A DNA stretch of 18,964 nucleotides from Flavobacterium sp. (GTDB lineage Bacteria; Bacteroidota; Bacteroidia; Flavobacteriales; Flavobacteriaceae), in contig SEBM01000014.1 of assembly GCA_004296145.1 (NCBI GenBank), positions 1-18,964 on the forward strand, given 5' to 3'. Below, one piece after another: positions 7,188-14,829 of the stretch (its first letter is position 1; the number at the start of each line of letters is the position of its first letter). Below the pieces are notes generated by a model, which did no database searches, was not told the origin of the DNA, and was given only the letters and a program-made list of their open reading frames with translations. A program made the position numbers and the translations under genes.

Positions 7188-9554
7188 TTACTGCCCCAAA
7201 TTCTCCAAATCCTCTTTCTTAGCCTTCTTCTTTTCAAAAGTCAAAACCAAAGCCGGAAGTACCAATAAATTAGCAAACATCGCAAACGCAAGAGTACAAG
7301 AAATCAATCCACCAAGTGCAATTGTTCCGCTGAAACTAGAAAGCGTAAACGTTGCAAAACCTAAAATCAAAACTACCGAAGTATAAAAAGTACTGATTCC
7401 GGTTTCTCTCAAAGAACTGAAAACCGATTTTTTTACTTTTCCGTTATTCTGCAATAAGTCGTGTTTGTATTTCGCCATAAACTGAATCGCATTATCTACC
7501 GAGATTCCGAATGCAATACTGAAAACCAAAATAGTTGAAGGTTTCAGCGGAATTCCGAAATAACCCATTAACCCGGATGTGATACAAAGGGGTAAAATAT
7601 TCGTAATAACCGAAGCGAAAACCATTTTGAAAGATCTAAACAAATACAGCATCAAAATCGCAATAACTAAAATCGCAAAAATCAACGATTCGATTAAGTT
7701 ATCTACCAAATACGATGTTCCTTTCTGGAAAACCAATGCTTTTCCGGTCACGGTAACTTCAAATCGATCAGATGGGAAAATTTCATCAATTTTAGAATGA
7801 AGTTTTTTCTCCACTTTTGCCATTTCATCTGTACCAATATCTTTCATGAAAGTAGTGATTCGGGCATATTGTCCGGTTGAATCAACATAAGCTTTCATTA
7901 AGTTTTCTTTGCTGTTTTTGGTTGCATTTTTGGCATAACCCAAAATAAAAGTCTGTTCCTGTGAAGTTGGTAATTGGTAATATTCAGGTTTTCCGTTATA
8001 GAAAGCCTGTTTTGCATATTTCACTAAATTCACAACAGAAACCGGTTTTGACAGTTCCGGCATTCCTTCGATCGTTTTTTGCAATTCATCCATTTTGCGC
8101 ATAGTCGATAACTTCATAACACCTTTTTTGTGTTTGGTGTTAATCATTATTTCCAAAGGCATTACACCATTGAACTCTTTTTCGTAGAATAAAATATCTT
8201 TAAAGAAAGAAGCACTTTTTGGCATTTCACCAATCAAACTTCCCGAAACTTTCATTTGAGAAACCCCGATAATACTGAAAAGCAATAGCAATCCGTAAAT
8301 GGTATAAATTACTTTTCGTTTGTTTTTAACTGTATTTTCAACAAAATTCAAAAGTGACGAAATGTAAGTTTTAGTTAAATGATACAAATGTTTTTCATTT
8401 GGCATTGACATAAAACTGTAAACAATCGGCACGATTAAAAGTGTCAGTAAATAAACAGAAATTACGTTGATAGAAGTCACTAAACCAAATTCAAAAAGCA
8501 AATCATTTCCGGTAATCATAAACGTTGCAAAACCAATTGCAGTCGTAAGATTCGTCATTAAAGTCGAAACTCCGATTTTAGAAATAATTCTTTGCAAAGC
8601 CTTTGCCTGATTACTGTGAAGTTTTATTTCCTGCTGGTATTTATTAATCAGGAAAATACAATTCGTGATTCCGATTACGATAATCAAAGGCGGAATAATT
8701 GCCGTTAAAATCGTGATTTTATAATGAAATAATCCAAGCGTTCCGAATGACCAGATGACGCCGACAATTAAAATACAGATTGAAATAAAAGTGGCTCTGA
8801 ACGAACGGAAAAAGAAAAAGAAAATCAAAGAAACGGTAAACAAAGCCGCACCAATAAAAAGCCCGATTTCGCCTTTCATATTATCAGCATTGATCGTTCT
8901 GATATATGGCATTCCCGAAACACGAAGATCTACTCCCGTAGTTTTTTCGAATTTATCGATTTTCGGAACTAAAGTTTCTAGGATAAATGTTTTTCTTTCA
9001 GCTGTATTTACCAGTTTTTTATTCATGTAAATTGCAGAACGCACACTTCCGCTTTCTTTATTAAACAACAATCCTTCGTAAAAAGGCATATTATTAAATA
9101 AATCATGCTGAACATCTTTCAGATACGACGGATCAAGCGTTTTGCTCTGATCGATAAACGGAGCTAAAACAAACTTTTGATTTACGGTATCTTTTTCTAA
9201 TTTTTTTAAATCATTTAAGGATACGACCAAATCTACTTCTTTAGCTTTTTTAAGACCTGTCATTAATTCATTCCAGGCGGCATAGTTTTTTGGAGTAAAA
9301 AAGTTAGGATCTTTAAAACCAATTACAATAAGATTCCCTTCTTCACCAAATTTGTCCAAAAACTTCTGGTAGTCTTTATTTGCGATATGATTTTTAGGAA
9401 GCAGGTTGGCTTCGGTATAGGTCATAGAAAGGTTTTTCCATTGAAAAGCAAGGAAAATTGTTAAAGCGGTAAGAATAACTAATATTGTAATCCTGTTTTT
9501 AAGTATAATTCGGGCTAGTTTTTCCCAAAATCCTACTTGTATCGTATTTTTCAT
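7188..9554 (-). CDS. RND-superfamily (MMPL/SSD-type) transporter
   Basis: This is a 788-residue inner-membrane protein with the duplicated RND plan. TM1 is at about 20-37, followed by a large periplasmic loop (40-225). TM2-TM6 lie at about 229-383, TM7 at 414-431, and a second large loop at 435-615. TM8-TM12 lie at about 622-773, and the chain ends in a basic tail. Its length and loops fit the MMPL/sterol-sensing-domain branch (COG1033 type), smaller than AcrB-like pumps. The TM10 relay motif GISVDNAIQFMAKY carries Asp687, while the matching TM4 segment reads GITNCIFLINKY and lacks the acid. No membrane-fusion or outer-membrane partner is adjacent, so a lipid or hydrophobic-molecule export role is more likely than a tripartite drug pump; the substrate is unknown. 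It is divergent from the SMR gene. Confidence 0.9.
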   Translation of the reverse strand: MKNTIQVGFWEKLARIILKNRITILVILTALTIFLAFQWKNLSMTYTEANLLPKNHIANKDYQKFLDKFGEEGNLIVIGFKDPNFFTPKNYAAWNELMTGLKKAKEVDLVVSLNDLKKLEKDTVNQKFVLAPFIDQSKTLDPSYLKDVQHDLFNNMPFYEGLLFNKESGSVRSAIYMNKKLVNTAERKTFILETLVPKIDKFEKTTGVDLRVSGMPYIRTINADNMKGEIGLFIGAALFTVSLIFFFFFRSFRATFISICILIVGVIWSFGTLGLFHYKITILTAIIPPLIIVIGITNCIFLINKYQQEIKLHSNQAKALQRIISKIGVSTLMTNLTTAIGFATFMITGNDLLFEFGLVTSINVISVYLLTLLIVPIVYSFMSMPNEKHLYHLTKTYISSLLNFVENTVKNKRKVIYTIYGLLLLFSIIGVSQMKVSGSLIGEMPKSASFFKDILFYEKEFNGVMPLEIMINTKHKKGVMKLSTMRKMDELQKTIEGMPELSKPVSVVNLVKYAKQAFYNGKPEYYQLPTSQEQTFILGYAKNATKNSKENLMKAYVDSTGQYARITTFMKDIGTDEMAKVEKKLHSKIDEIFPSDRFEVTVTGKALVFQKGTSYLVDNLIESLIFAILVIAILMLYLFRSFKMVFASVITNILPLCITSGLMGYFGIPLKPSTILVFSIAFGISVDNAIQFMAKYKHDLLQNNGKVKKSVFSSLRETGISTFYTSVVLILGFATFTLSSFSGTIALGGLISCTLAFAMFANLLVLPALVLTFEKKKAKKEDLENLGQ

Positions 9555-9574
9555 AAATTCTTTAAAAATGGATG

Positions 9575-9582
9575 CAAATGTA
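9575..9582 (-). promoter_or_regulatory. Candidate -7 element for the RND/MMPL transporter
   Basis: On the minus strand this reads TACATTTG, an exact TAnnTTTG match 20 bp before the start codon. TTG-like bases at the correct -33 distance are not evident, so only the -7 part is supported. The transcript would have a very short leader. Confidence 0.4.
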
Positions 9583-9666
9583 GTGAAAAGTGCTCAAAAT
9601 CGTAAACTATTGGCTCGGTATTTACGGTATCTTAACACAAATTTACAATTGAGTTTCTAAGAAAAT

Positions 9667-9694
9667 TTTGATTTTTTTATCAGTTGTACCTTAG
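9667..9694 (+). promoter_or_regulatory. Weak candidate promoter for the SMR exporter cluster
   Basis: TTTG at 9667-9670 is followed after 16 bp by TACCTTAG (9687-9694), one mismatch from TAnnTTTG. A second near-match, CATATTTG, lies at 9702-9709. The region is divergent between two transport genes and must hold promoters in both directions, but the exact site is uncertain. I do not see a guanidine (ykkC-type) riboswitch here. Confidence 0.3.
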
Positions 9695-9736
9695 CTTTTC
9701 CCATATTTGCAGTTAATTTAAAAATGAAAAGAAAAA

Positions 9737-10066
9737 ATGAATTGGATTTTATTAATTATTGCCGGGCTTTTTGAAGTTGGATTTGCATCTTGTTTAGGAA
9801 AAGCCAAAGAAACATCGGGAATTGTATCAACGTACTGGATGATTGGTTTTTTTGTATGTCTTTCGATCAGTATGATTTTATTATATAAAGCGACACAGGT
9901 TTTACCAATTGGTACAGCTTATGCCGTTTGGACAGGAATTGGAGCAGTTGGAACAGTTTTGGTCGGAATTTTTATTTTTAAAGAACCGGCTGCTTTCTGG
10001 AGAATCTTTTTTCTTACTACCTTAATCGCTTCAATTATAGGACTGAAATTTGTTTCTAGTCATTAA
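9737..10066 (+). CDS. SMR-family exporter, Gdx/SugE-like
   Basis: The 109-residue protein has the four-helix architecture of small multidrug resistance transporters, which act as antiparallel dimers exchanging protons for cations. It carries the essential glutamate Glu13 in TM1 (AGLFEVGFA). TM3 reads LPIGTAYAVWTGIGAVG (56-72), and the end reads IIGLKF, both closer to the Gdx/SugE guanidinium-exporter branch than to EmrE. The Ser-Met pair in TM2 (45-46) also fits Gdx. However, TM1 has Phe16 and LGK where Gdx proteins usually have Trp16 and GLK, so the substrate is uncertain. It is the first gene of a plus-strand run, and the next gene begins 14 bp after its stop. Start choice: the ATG gives the expected MNWILL N-terminus. 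Confidence 0.92.
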   Translation: MNWILLIIAGLFEVGFASCLGKAKETSGIVSTYWMIGFFVCLSISMILLYKATQVLPIGTAYAVWTGIGAVGTVLVGIFIFKEPAAFWRIFFLTTLIASIIGLKFVSSH

Positions 10067-10080
10067 CTAATAAATCGTAT

Positions 10081-10668
10081 ATGGAAATAAAATATTTAGA
10101 TGCTTATAAAAGTACATTAGAATTGAATGAAGCTTTATGGAAAGTGAGTTCAAAAAAAACAACAATAGTTTTAGCTGTTTTATTCGCATTTAGTATATTT
10201 CTTTCTGTATATAGTAATTTGAATTCTACTGAATTCTCTAAAAGCGAATCCTATCATTCATCGACACAAGGGCAGGTAAGTGTATATAATAATTACTCGA
10301 ACCGCCACGCTTTAGAATCTATTGGTATAGTTCTGATTGTATTTGTAATTCTGATATTTTATTATAATCGTATAAGAAAAAAAACTTTTTTTATCAAAGC
10401 AGAAGAAAGTGCTATACGATTTCTGGAAACTGGTAATACGTATTCGATTCAAATTAATAAAGATTTTATCGAATATAATAGCGTAGATCTTTTGATGAAA
10501 ATAAATTGGATCAAATTTTCAAAGTATAAAATTTATAAAGATTACATTTTTATCGGTTATCAGGATTATGTTTCAACAATAGGAATTGACAAAAGATTAC
10601 TAAACAAAACTGAATTAGAAGATTTGTTTCAATTATTTAAAGAAAAAAATATTCAAAATTTAAAATAA
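10081..10668 (+). CDS. YcxB-like membrane protein of unknown function
   Basis: The 195-residue protein has two hydrophobic segments, about 27-45 (TTIVLAVLFAFSIFLSVYS) and 80-96 (SIGIVLIVFVILIFYYN), joined by a polar Ser/Tyr/Asn-rich loop. A soluble C-terminal domain follows, with strand-like turns INKDFIEYNSVD, INWIKFSKYKIYKDYIFIGY and IGIDKRLLNKTELEDLFQLF. This two-helix-plus-beta-domain pattern, with a WxxFxxY-KDYIFI segment and a final Lys/Arg-rich turn, resembles the YcxB-like family (PF14317). I assign that by pattern, not by search. Role unknown. It lies 14 bp after the SMR gene and 24 bp before the kinase gene, which suggests a shared transcript. Confidence 0.75.
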   Translation: MEIKYLDAYKSTLELNEALWKVSSKKTTIVLAVLFAFSIFLSVYSNLNSTEFSKSESYHSSTQGQVSVYNNYSNRHALESIGIVLIVFVILIFYYNRIRKKTFFIKAEESAIRFLETGNTYSIQINKDFIEYNSVDLLMKINWIKFSKYKIYKDYIFIGYQDYVSTIGIDKRLLNKTELEDLFQLFKEKNIQNLK

Positions 10669-10692
10669 AAAACATCTTTTATTGTACACATT

Positions 10693-11454
10693 ATGCAGGA
10701 TAACAATACCATAACTTTCATCTTTTTAGCAATTATTTTATTGCTAATCGTAATTATCGGATTGATGGTTTATCAATTAATGAAAGCCAAAAAATCTAAA
10801 GATGATGCCGAGAAGAGCTTTTATGCGCTCGAAATGAAAGTAAATGATTTGCAGTTAGAAACTTTAGAATCTAAACTGAATCCGCATTTGTTTAAAAATA
10901 TTCTGAATTCAATTCAATCGCACGCTTATCAGACTTATTTTGCTTTAGATAAGTTGGCCAATGTTTTGGATTATATTCTTTACGAAAGCAAAAAGAAATT
11001 TGTCACAGCAAAAGAAGAAATTGATTTTGCACTGAATTTAATCGAAATTAATAAAATTAAAATCAGTCCGCTTTTTGAATTAAAGATCAAAACCAATATC
11101 AATACCGAAGACAAATTGTACGAACAGCCTTTGCTGGCACCGCTAATTTCTATTGATTTAATCGAAAATGCTTTTAAACATGCCGACCTGCAAAGTGCCG
11201 ATGCTTTTATTTCGGTTATTTTTGAGTTCAAAGACAATGCTTTTTTTATGACGGTTTCGAATAAAATCTCAGATAAAAAAGTTTTGAAAAAGGAGCGAAG
11301 CGGTTTTGGTCACGCAACGCTGGAACACCGACTTCGAATTATTTATAAAAATAACTTCAAACTCGACCGTTTTGTAGAAAACGATATTTATATTGCTCAT
11401 CTAAAAATAGATTTACTTGAATACAAAACTGAAATGCTTGCTTCTGGACGATGA
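10693..11454 (+). CDS. LytS/YehU-type sensor histidine kinase
   Basis: The 253-residue kinase has one membrane helix at about 8-29 and a coiled-coil-like linker (31-60). It continues into the His_kinase (PF06580) signature LESKLNPHLFKNILNSI (58-74), with the phospho-acceptor His65. The ATP-binding half has the N-box DLIENAFKHA (155-164, Asn159) and a G-box SGFGHATLEHRLRIIY (203-218). There is no extracellular sensor domain, so it probably senses through its helix, a partner protein or the membrane state. It normally pairs with a LytTR regulator, which is the next gene. That gene begins inside this one: the last 38 bp overlap the regulator in another frame, implying translational coupling. Confidence 0.93.
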   Translation: MQDNNTITFIFLAIILLLIVIIGLMVYQLMKAKKSKDDAEKSFYALEMKVNDLQLETLESKLNPHLFKNILNSIQSHAYQTYFALDKLANVLDYILYESKKKFVTAKEEIDFALNLIEINKIKISPLFELKIKTNINTEDKLYEQPLLAPLISIDLIENAFKHADLQSADAFISVIFEFKDNAFFMTVSNKISDKKVLKKERSGFGHATLEHRLRIIYKNNFKLDRFVENDIYIAHLKIDLLEYKTEMLASGR

Positions 11455-12136
11455 GTTGCCGGGATTGACTTATTTAAAAATGCTTTGCGAACAAATTCCC
11501 GATTTGGAAATTGTAAAGACTTATAATAATCCTGAAAAACTTCTTGCCGAAATTCCGCAACTCGATTATGATTTATTAATCTCTGATATCGAAATGCCGG
11601 GAATCGACGGTTTGCATTTGGCCGAAATGTTACAAGATAAATTGGTTATTTTCTGTACCGCTTACAAAGAATATGCTGCCGATGCTTTTAATATTGATGC
11701 CGTAGATTATATCACAAAACCGGTAAAACTGGAGCGTCTCCAAAAAGCAATCTCAAAAGCTTTTGAACGATTTAATAAACCCGAAGTTTCTAAAAAATTT
11801 ATTCAGTTAAATACAGACAAAGGCAAAACACTTTTATATTTTAATCAGGTTCAATATATAAAAACTGCGATTAGTGACAGCCGTGATAAAACCGTTTTGC
11901 TGACTGACGGCAGTTTTCTGAACCTGAAAAACGTTAAATTTGATACGCTTTTAAGCGAATTGCCCGAAGCCGATTTTTGCCGTGTAAACAAAAAAGAAAT
12001 TGTTGCCGTAAAAGCAATCAAATTCTTTAATCATAATGAAATTGTGCTGCATCATTTAGAAGAAAATAATAAAAACAGTACACTTTTATTAAGCGAAACC
12101 TACCGTGCTGACTTTCTGAAAAAGGTAAAAATCTAA
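11417..12136 (+). CDS. LytTR-family response regulator (TTG start)
   Basis: The 239-residue regulator has a CheY-like receiver (about 5-115) with the acid pair Asp11-Asp12, phospho-acceptor Asp57 (LISDIEMPGIDG), Thr81 (FCTAYKEYA) and Lys101 (YITKPVKL). A LytTR DNA-binding domain follows (about 126-239), containing FIQLNTDKGKTLLYFNQVQYI and FCRVNKKEIVAVKAIKFF. The start must be non-ATG: an in-frame TAG lies at 11408-11410, and the first in-frame ATG (residue 22) is past the essential acidic pair. TTG at 11417 gives MNTKLKCLLLDDE, the usual receiver start; ATT at 11411 is the only earlier option. Overlap with the kinase gene is 38 bp. It presumably controls target genes by binding paired direct repeats in promoters; the targets are unknown. 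Confidence 0.94.
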   Translation: MNTKLKCLLLDDELPGLTYLKMLCEQIPDLEIVKTYNNPEKLLAEIPQLDYDLLISDIEMPGIDGLHLAEMLQDKLVIFCTAYKEYAADAFNIDAVDYITKPVKLERLQKAISKAFERFNKPEVSKKFIQLNTDKGKTLLYFNQVQYIKTAISDSRDKTVLLTDGSFLNLKNVKFDTLLSELPEADFCRVNKKEIVAVKAIKFFNHNEIVLHHLEENNKNSTLLLSETYRADFLKKVKI

Positions 12137-12248
12137 CTTATTACAAAATTTTCCGTACTTGTTACATAGATTAGAAATTAGGTTTAATATTTCTTTTTCA
12201 CGTAAAGATCAGTTTAGATATTTGCTCCACAAATTTAATAAACAGGTT

Positions 12249-14519
12249 ATGAATAACATTAAGAACTCCTTGTTTTACGTTAGCGTTATTGGTGGTTTTA
12301 CTGCTTTAATATATTGGGTGATTTCAAAAGGCGCTTCGCTGGAAGTTGGTCGTGAAATCGTTAAGAAAAAAATAGAAAGCAATCACTGGAATGACTTCCT
12401 TCATTCTATGGTTGAGAATTTACAGCATCCATTGGCTATTTTACTGGCTCAGATTGTAACGATTATTTTGGTTGCCCGTTTGTTTGGATGGTTTTTTAGA
12501 AAAATCGGACAGCCATCTGTAATCGGAGAAATGATTGCAGGAATTGTGTTAGGACCCTCTTTGGTCGGAATGTATTTTCCTGAATTTTCAGCCGCTTTAT
12601 TTCCAAAAGAATCTTTAGGAAATCTTCAGTTTTTAAGCCAGATTGGTTTGATACTTTTCATGTTCGTAATCGGAATGGAATTAGATCTTAAAGTTCTAAA
12701 AAACAAAGCTCACGATGCTGTGGTTATTAGTCACGCCAGTATTGTGATTCCGTTTGCTTTAGGTTTAAGTTTGGCTTATTTCATCTATCATACATTTGCG
12801 CCAATCGGAGTTGAATTTTCTTCTTTCGGATTATTTATGGGAATCGCCATGAGTATAACGGCATTTCCGGTTTTGGCCAGAATCGTACAGGAAAGAGGCA
12901 TGCAAAAAACAAAACTAGGAACTATTGCCATAACCTGCGCCGCTGCAGATGATATTACGGCCTGGTGTATATTGGCGGTTGTAATTGCAATTGTAAAAGC
13001 AGGTTCGTTTACAAGTGCTTTATATGTAATTGGTTTGGCTATTTTGTATGTCATTATCATGCTAAAAATAGTTCGTCCTTTCTTAAAAAGAGTTGGAGAC
13101 TTAAATTCCACAAGAGAAAGTCTGAACAAACCGGTTGTTGCTATTTTCTTTATTACACTTTTGTTCTCGGCTTATGCTGCCGAGCTTATCGGAATTCATG
13201 CTTTGTTTGGCGCTTTCTTAGCTGGGGCAATCATGCCGGAAAACAACAAATTCAGAAATATTTTTATTGAAAAAGTAGAAGACGTTTCGATTATCGTTTT
13301 ATTACCATTGTTCTTTGTATTTACAGGTTTGCGTACACAAATCGGTTTATTGAATGATCCTTATTTATGGAAAATAACAGGATTAATTATTGCCGTTGCC
13401 GTTGCCGGTAAATTTTTTGGAAGTGCTTTGGCTGCCAAATTTGTCGGACAAAACTGGAAAGACAGTTTAGCCATCGGAGCTTTGATGAATACCAGAGGTT
13501 TAATGGAATTGGTAGTTTTAAATATCGGTTACGATTTAGGAGTTCTTTCAACAGAAATCTTTACGATGATGGTTATTATGGCTTTGATAACTACTTTTAT
13601 GACTGGTCCGGCATTAGATTTTATAGGTTGGGTTTTTAAAGATAAAGCAACGGCTATTCCGCAGGAAATTGGAAATAAAAGCAAATACAAAATTTTACTT
13701 TCTTTTGGAACTCCTGAAAAAGGCAAAAAGTTGTTGAAAATTGCTAATAGCTTAGTCAAAAAACAGCCGGATAATTCTATAGTTACAGCGATGCATTTGT
13801 CTTTGAGTACAGAAGTGCATTCATTTGATGTCAAAGAACATGAACGCAAAATGCTGGTTCCCGTTATTCAGGAATCAGAGAAACTAAACCAGAATATGGT
13901 TAGTCTTTTTAAAGTCTCAAATGATATTGATACCGATATTATTGATACTGCAAATCAAGGTGAATATGATTTATTATTAGTCGGTTTAGGACAGTCTATT
14001 TTTGATGGGACATTACTTGGAAAAATCCTTGGTTTTACGACAAGAATTGTCAATCCGGATCGTCTGATTGATAAATTTACAGGAAAAGAAGGATTGTTCG
14101 AAAATTCTCCTTTTGATGAAAGAACGCGTCATATCATTACGAAAAGTAAAATGCCGGTGGGGATTTTTATTGATAAAGATTTAGAAGAAGTAGACCAGAT
14201 TTTTATGCCGGTATTTAGTAAAGAAGATGGTTTCTTAATTGAATATGCTAAAAAATTAATAAATAATAATGGTTCACAGATTACAGTTCTCGATGCCAGC
14301 GGAGAAGTAAAAAGTACACGTGAAATTCAGGAAACCATACGTTCTATAGAACAAATTGCTCCAAATCATATTATGATTATGAATGACAGAACGATTAAAA
14401 AAGAATTTTTAGAAACCCAAAACCTGATGATCATTAGTTTGGACAGCTGGAAAAAACTAATCGAATCACAAAGCACGTGGTTAAATAATACACCTTCGGT
14501 TTTGATTCTTAAACCGTAA
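12249..14519 (+). CDS. CPA2-family cation:proton antiporter with cytosolic C-terminal domain
   Basis: This 756-residue inner-membrane protein is predicted to exchange Na+ or K+ for protons. I chose the ATG at 12249; the open frame extends to a TTG at 12159, but those 30 residues are basic and not typical. An N-terminal helix (about 7-25) precedes the exchanger domain (about 60-465). That domain contains IGQPSVIGEMIAGIVLGPSL (87-106), the paired-acid motif CAAADDITAWC (230-240, Asp234-Asp235) and MNTRGLMELVVLNIGYDLG (413-431), as in KefB/CHX-type transporters. The last 280 residues form a soluble region resembling tandem UspA-like folds, starting KYKILLSFGTPEKGKKLLKIA. It lies 112 bp after the response regulator, possibly with its own promoter, and ends in a strong terminator. 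Confidence 0.94.
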   Translation: MNNIKNSLFYVSVIGGFTALIYWVISKGASLEVGREIVKKKIESNHWNDFLHSMVENLQHPLAILLAQIVTIILVARLFGWFFRKIGQPSVIGEMIAGIVLGPSLVGMYFPEFSAALFPKESLGNLQFLSQIGLILFMFVIGMELDLKVLKNKAHDAVVISHASIVIPFALGLSLAYFIYHTFAPIGVEFSSFGLFMGIAMSITAFPVLARIVQERGMQKTKLGTIAITCAAADDITAWCILAVVIAIVKAGSFTSALYVIGLAILYVIIMLKIVRPFLKRVGDLNSTRESLNKPVVAIFFITLLFSAYAAELIGIHALFGAFLAGAIMPENNKFRNIFIEKVEDVSIIVLLPLFFVFTGLRTQIGLLNDPYLWKITGLIIAVAVAGKFFGSALAAKFVGQNWKDSLAIGALMNTRGLMELVVLNIGYDLGVLSTEIFTMMVIMALITTFMTGPALDFIGWVFKDKATAIPQEIGNKSKYKILLSFGTPEKGKKLLKIANSLVKKQPDNSIVTAMHLSLSTEVHSFDVKEHERKMLVPVIQESEKLNQNMVSLFKVSNDIDTDIIDTANQGEYDLLLVGLGQSIFDGTLLGKILGFTTRIVNPDRLIDKFTGKEGLFENSPFDERTRHIITKSKMPVGIFIDKDLEEVDQIFMPVFSKEDGFLIEYAKKLINNNGSQITVLDASGEVKSTREIQETIRSIEQIAPNHIMIMNDRTIKKEFLETQNLMIISLDSWKKLIESQSTWLNNTPSVLILKP

Positions 14520-14537
14520 TAATTTTATACTTAATTT

Positions 14538-14581
14538 AAAAAATCCAAATTCCAACAAAAATTGGAATTTGGATTTTTTTT
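14538..14581 (+). terminator. Strong intrinsic terminator after the antiporter
   Basis: An 18-bp perfect stem pairs AAAAAATCCAAATTCCAA (14538-14555) with its complement at 14562-14579, with a 6-nt loop (CAAAAA). The descending arm ends in a run of eight T. It lies 18 bp after the antiporter stop and can also act, less strongly, from the other strand. Confidence 0.9.
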
Positions 14582-14657
14582 GTTTTGAATTAATACGTTA
14601 TGAATTAATGCGTTTTGGATTATATCTGTTTTGAATTTTTACGTTTAGGATTGTTGG
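14582..14657. repeat. Degenerate 15-bp tandem repeat, five units
   Basis: Five consecutive units can be read: GTTTTGAATTAATAC, GTTATGAATTAATGC, GTTTTGGATTATATCT, GTTTTGAATTTTTAC and GTTTAGGATTGTTGG (lengths 15, 15, 16, 15, 15). They begin at the end of the antiporter terminator and stop just before the palindromic element. Together with that element they fill the gene-free stretch 14520-14829, where no reading frame is supportable. Confidence 0.75.
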
Positions 14658-14660
14658 TAT

Positions 14661-14771
14661 TTGTGTCATTTCGACGTAAGGAGAAATCACACTAGTAATT
14701 CGACAATGTATAATGCAGTAATAAAACCGGAATAACTTTATGTGATTTCTCCTTACGTCGAAATGACACAA
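14661..14771. repeat. REP/MITE-like palindromic repeat, copy 2 (perfect arms)
   Basis: The 31-bp arms at 14661-14691 and 14741-14771 are exact inverted copies, beginning TTGTGTCATTTCGACGTAAG. The 49-bp centre contains CACTAGTAATTCGACAA at its left edge, matching the left centre of copy 1 at 6531-6633. No reading frame is present. It lies between converging genes, the usual home for such elements. Confidence 0.85.
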
Positions 14772-14829
14772 CTTTGAGAAAATCGTCTATACCGATTCCT
14801 TGAATATTGAATTTAAAATCGTCTTTAAC

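Noticed and set aside
12217..12224. A promoter for the antiporter at GATATTTG
   Set aside because: The octamer misses the first consensus base, and no TTG sits at the right spacing; the antiporter may equally be read from the upstream operon.
12159..12248. A TTG-initiated 30-residue extension of the antiporter
   Set aside because: The added residues are basic and unlike the family. The ATG at 12249 gives a sensible membrane-helix start and leaves room for a promoter.
12965..13270. ORFs in other frames inside the antiporter gene
   Set aside because: Cys/Phe/Tyr-rich shadow translations with no family signature; the main frame carries all CPA2 motifs.
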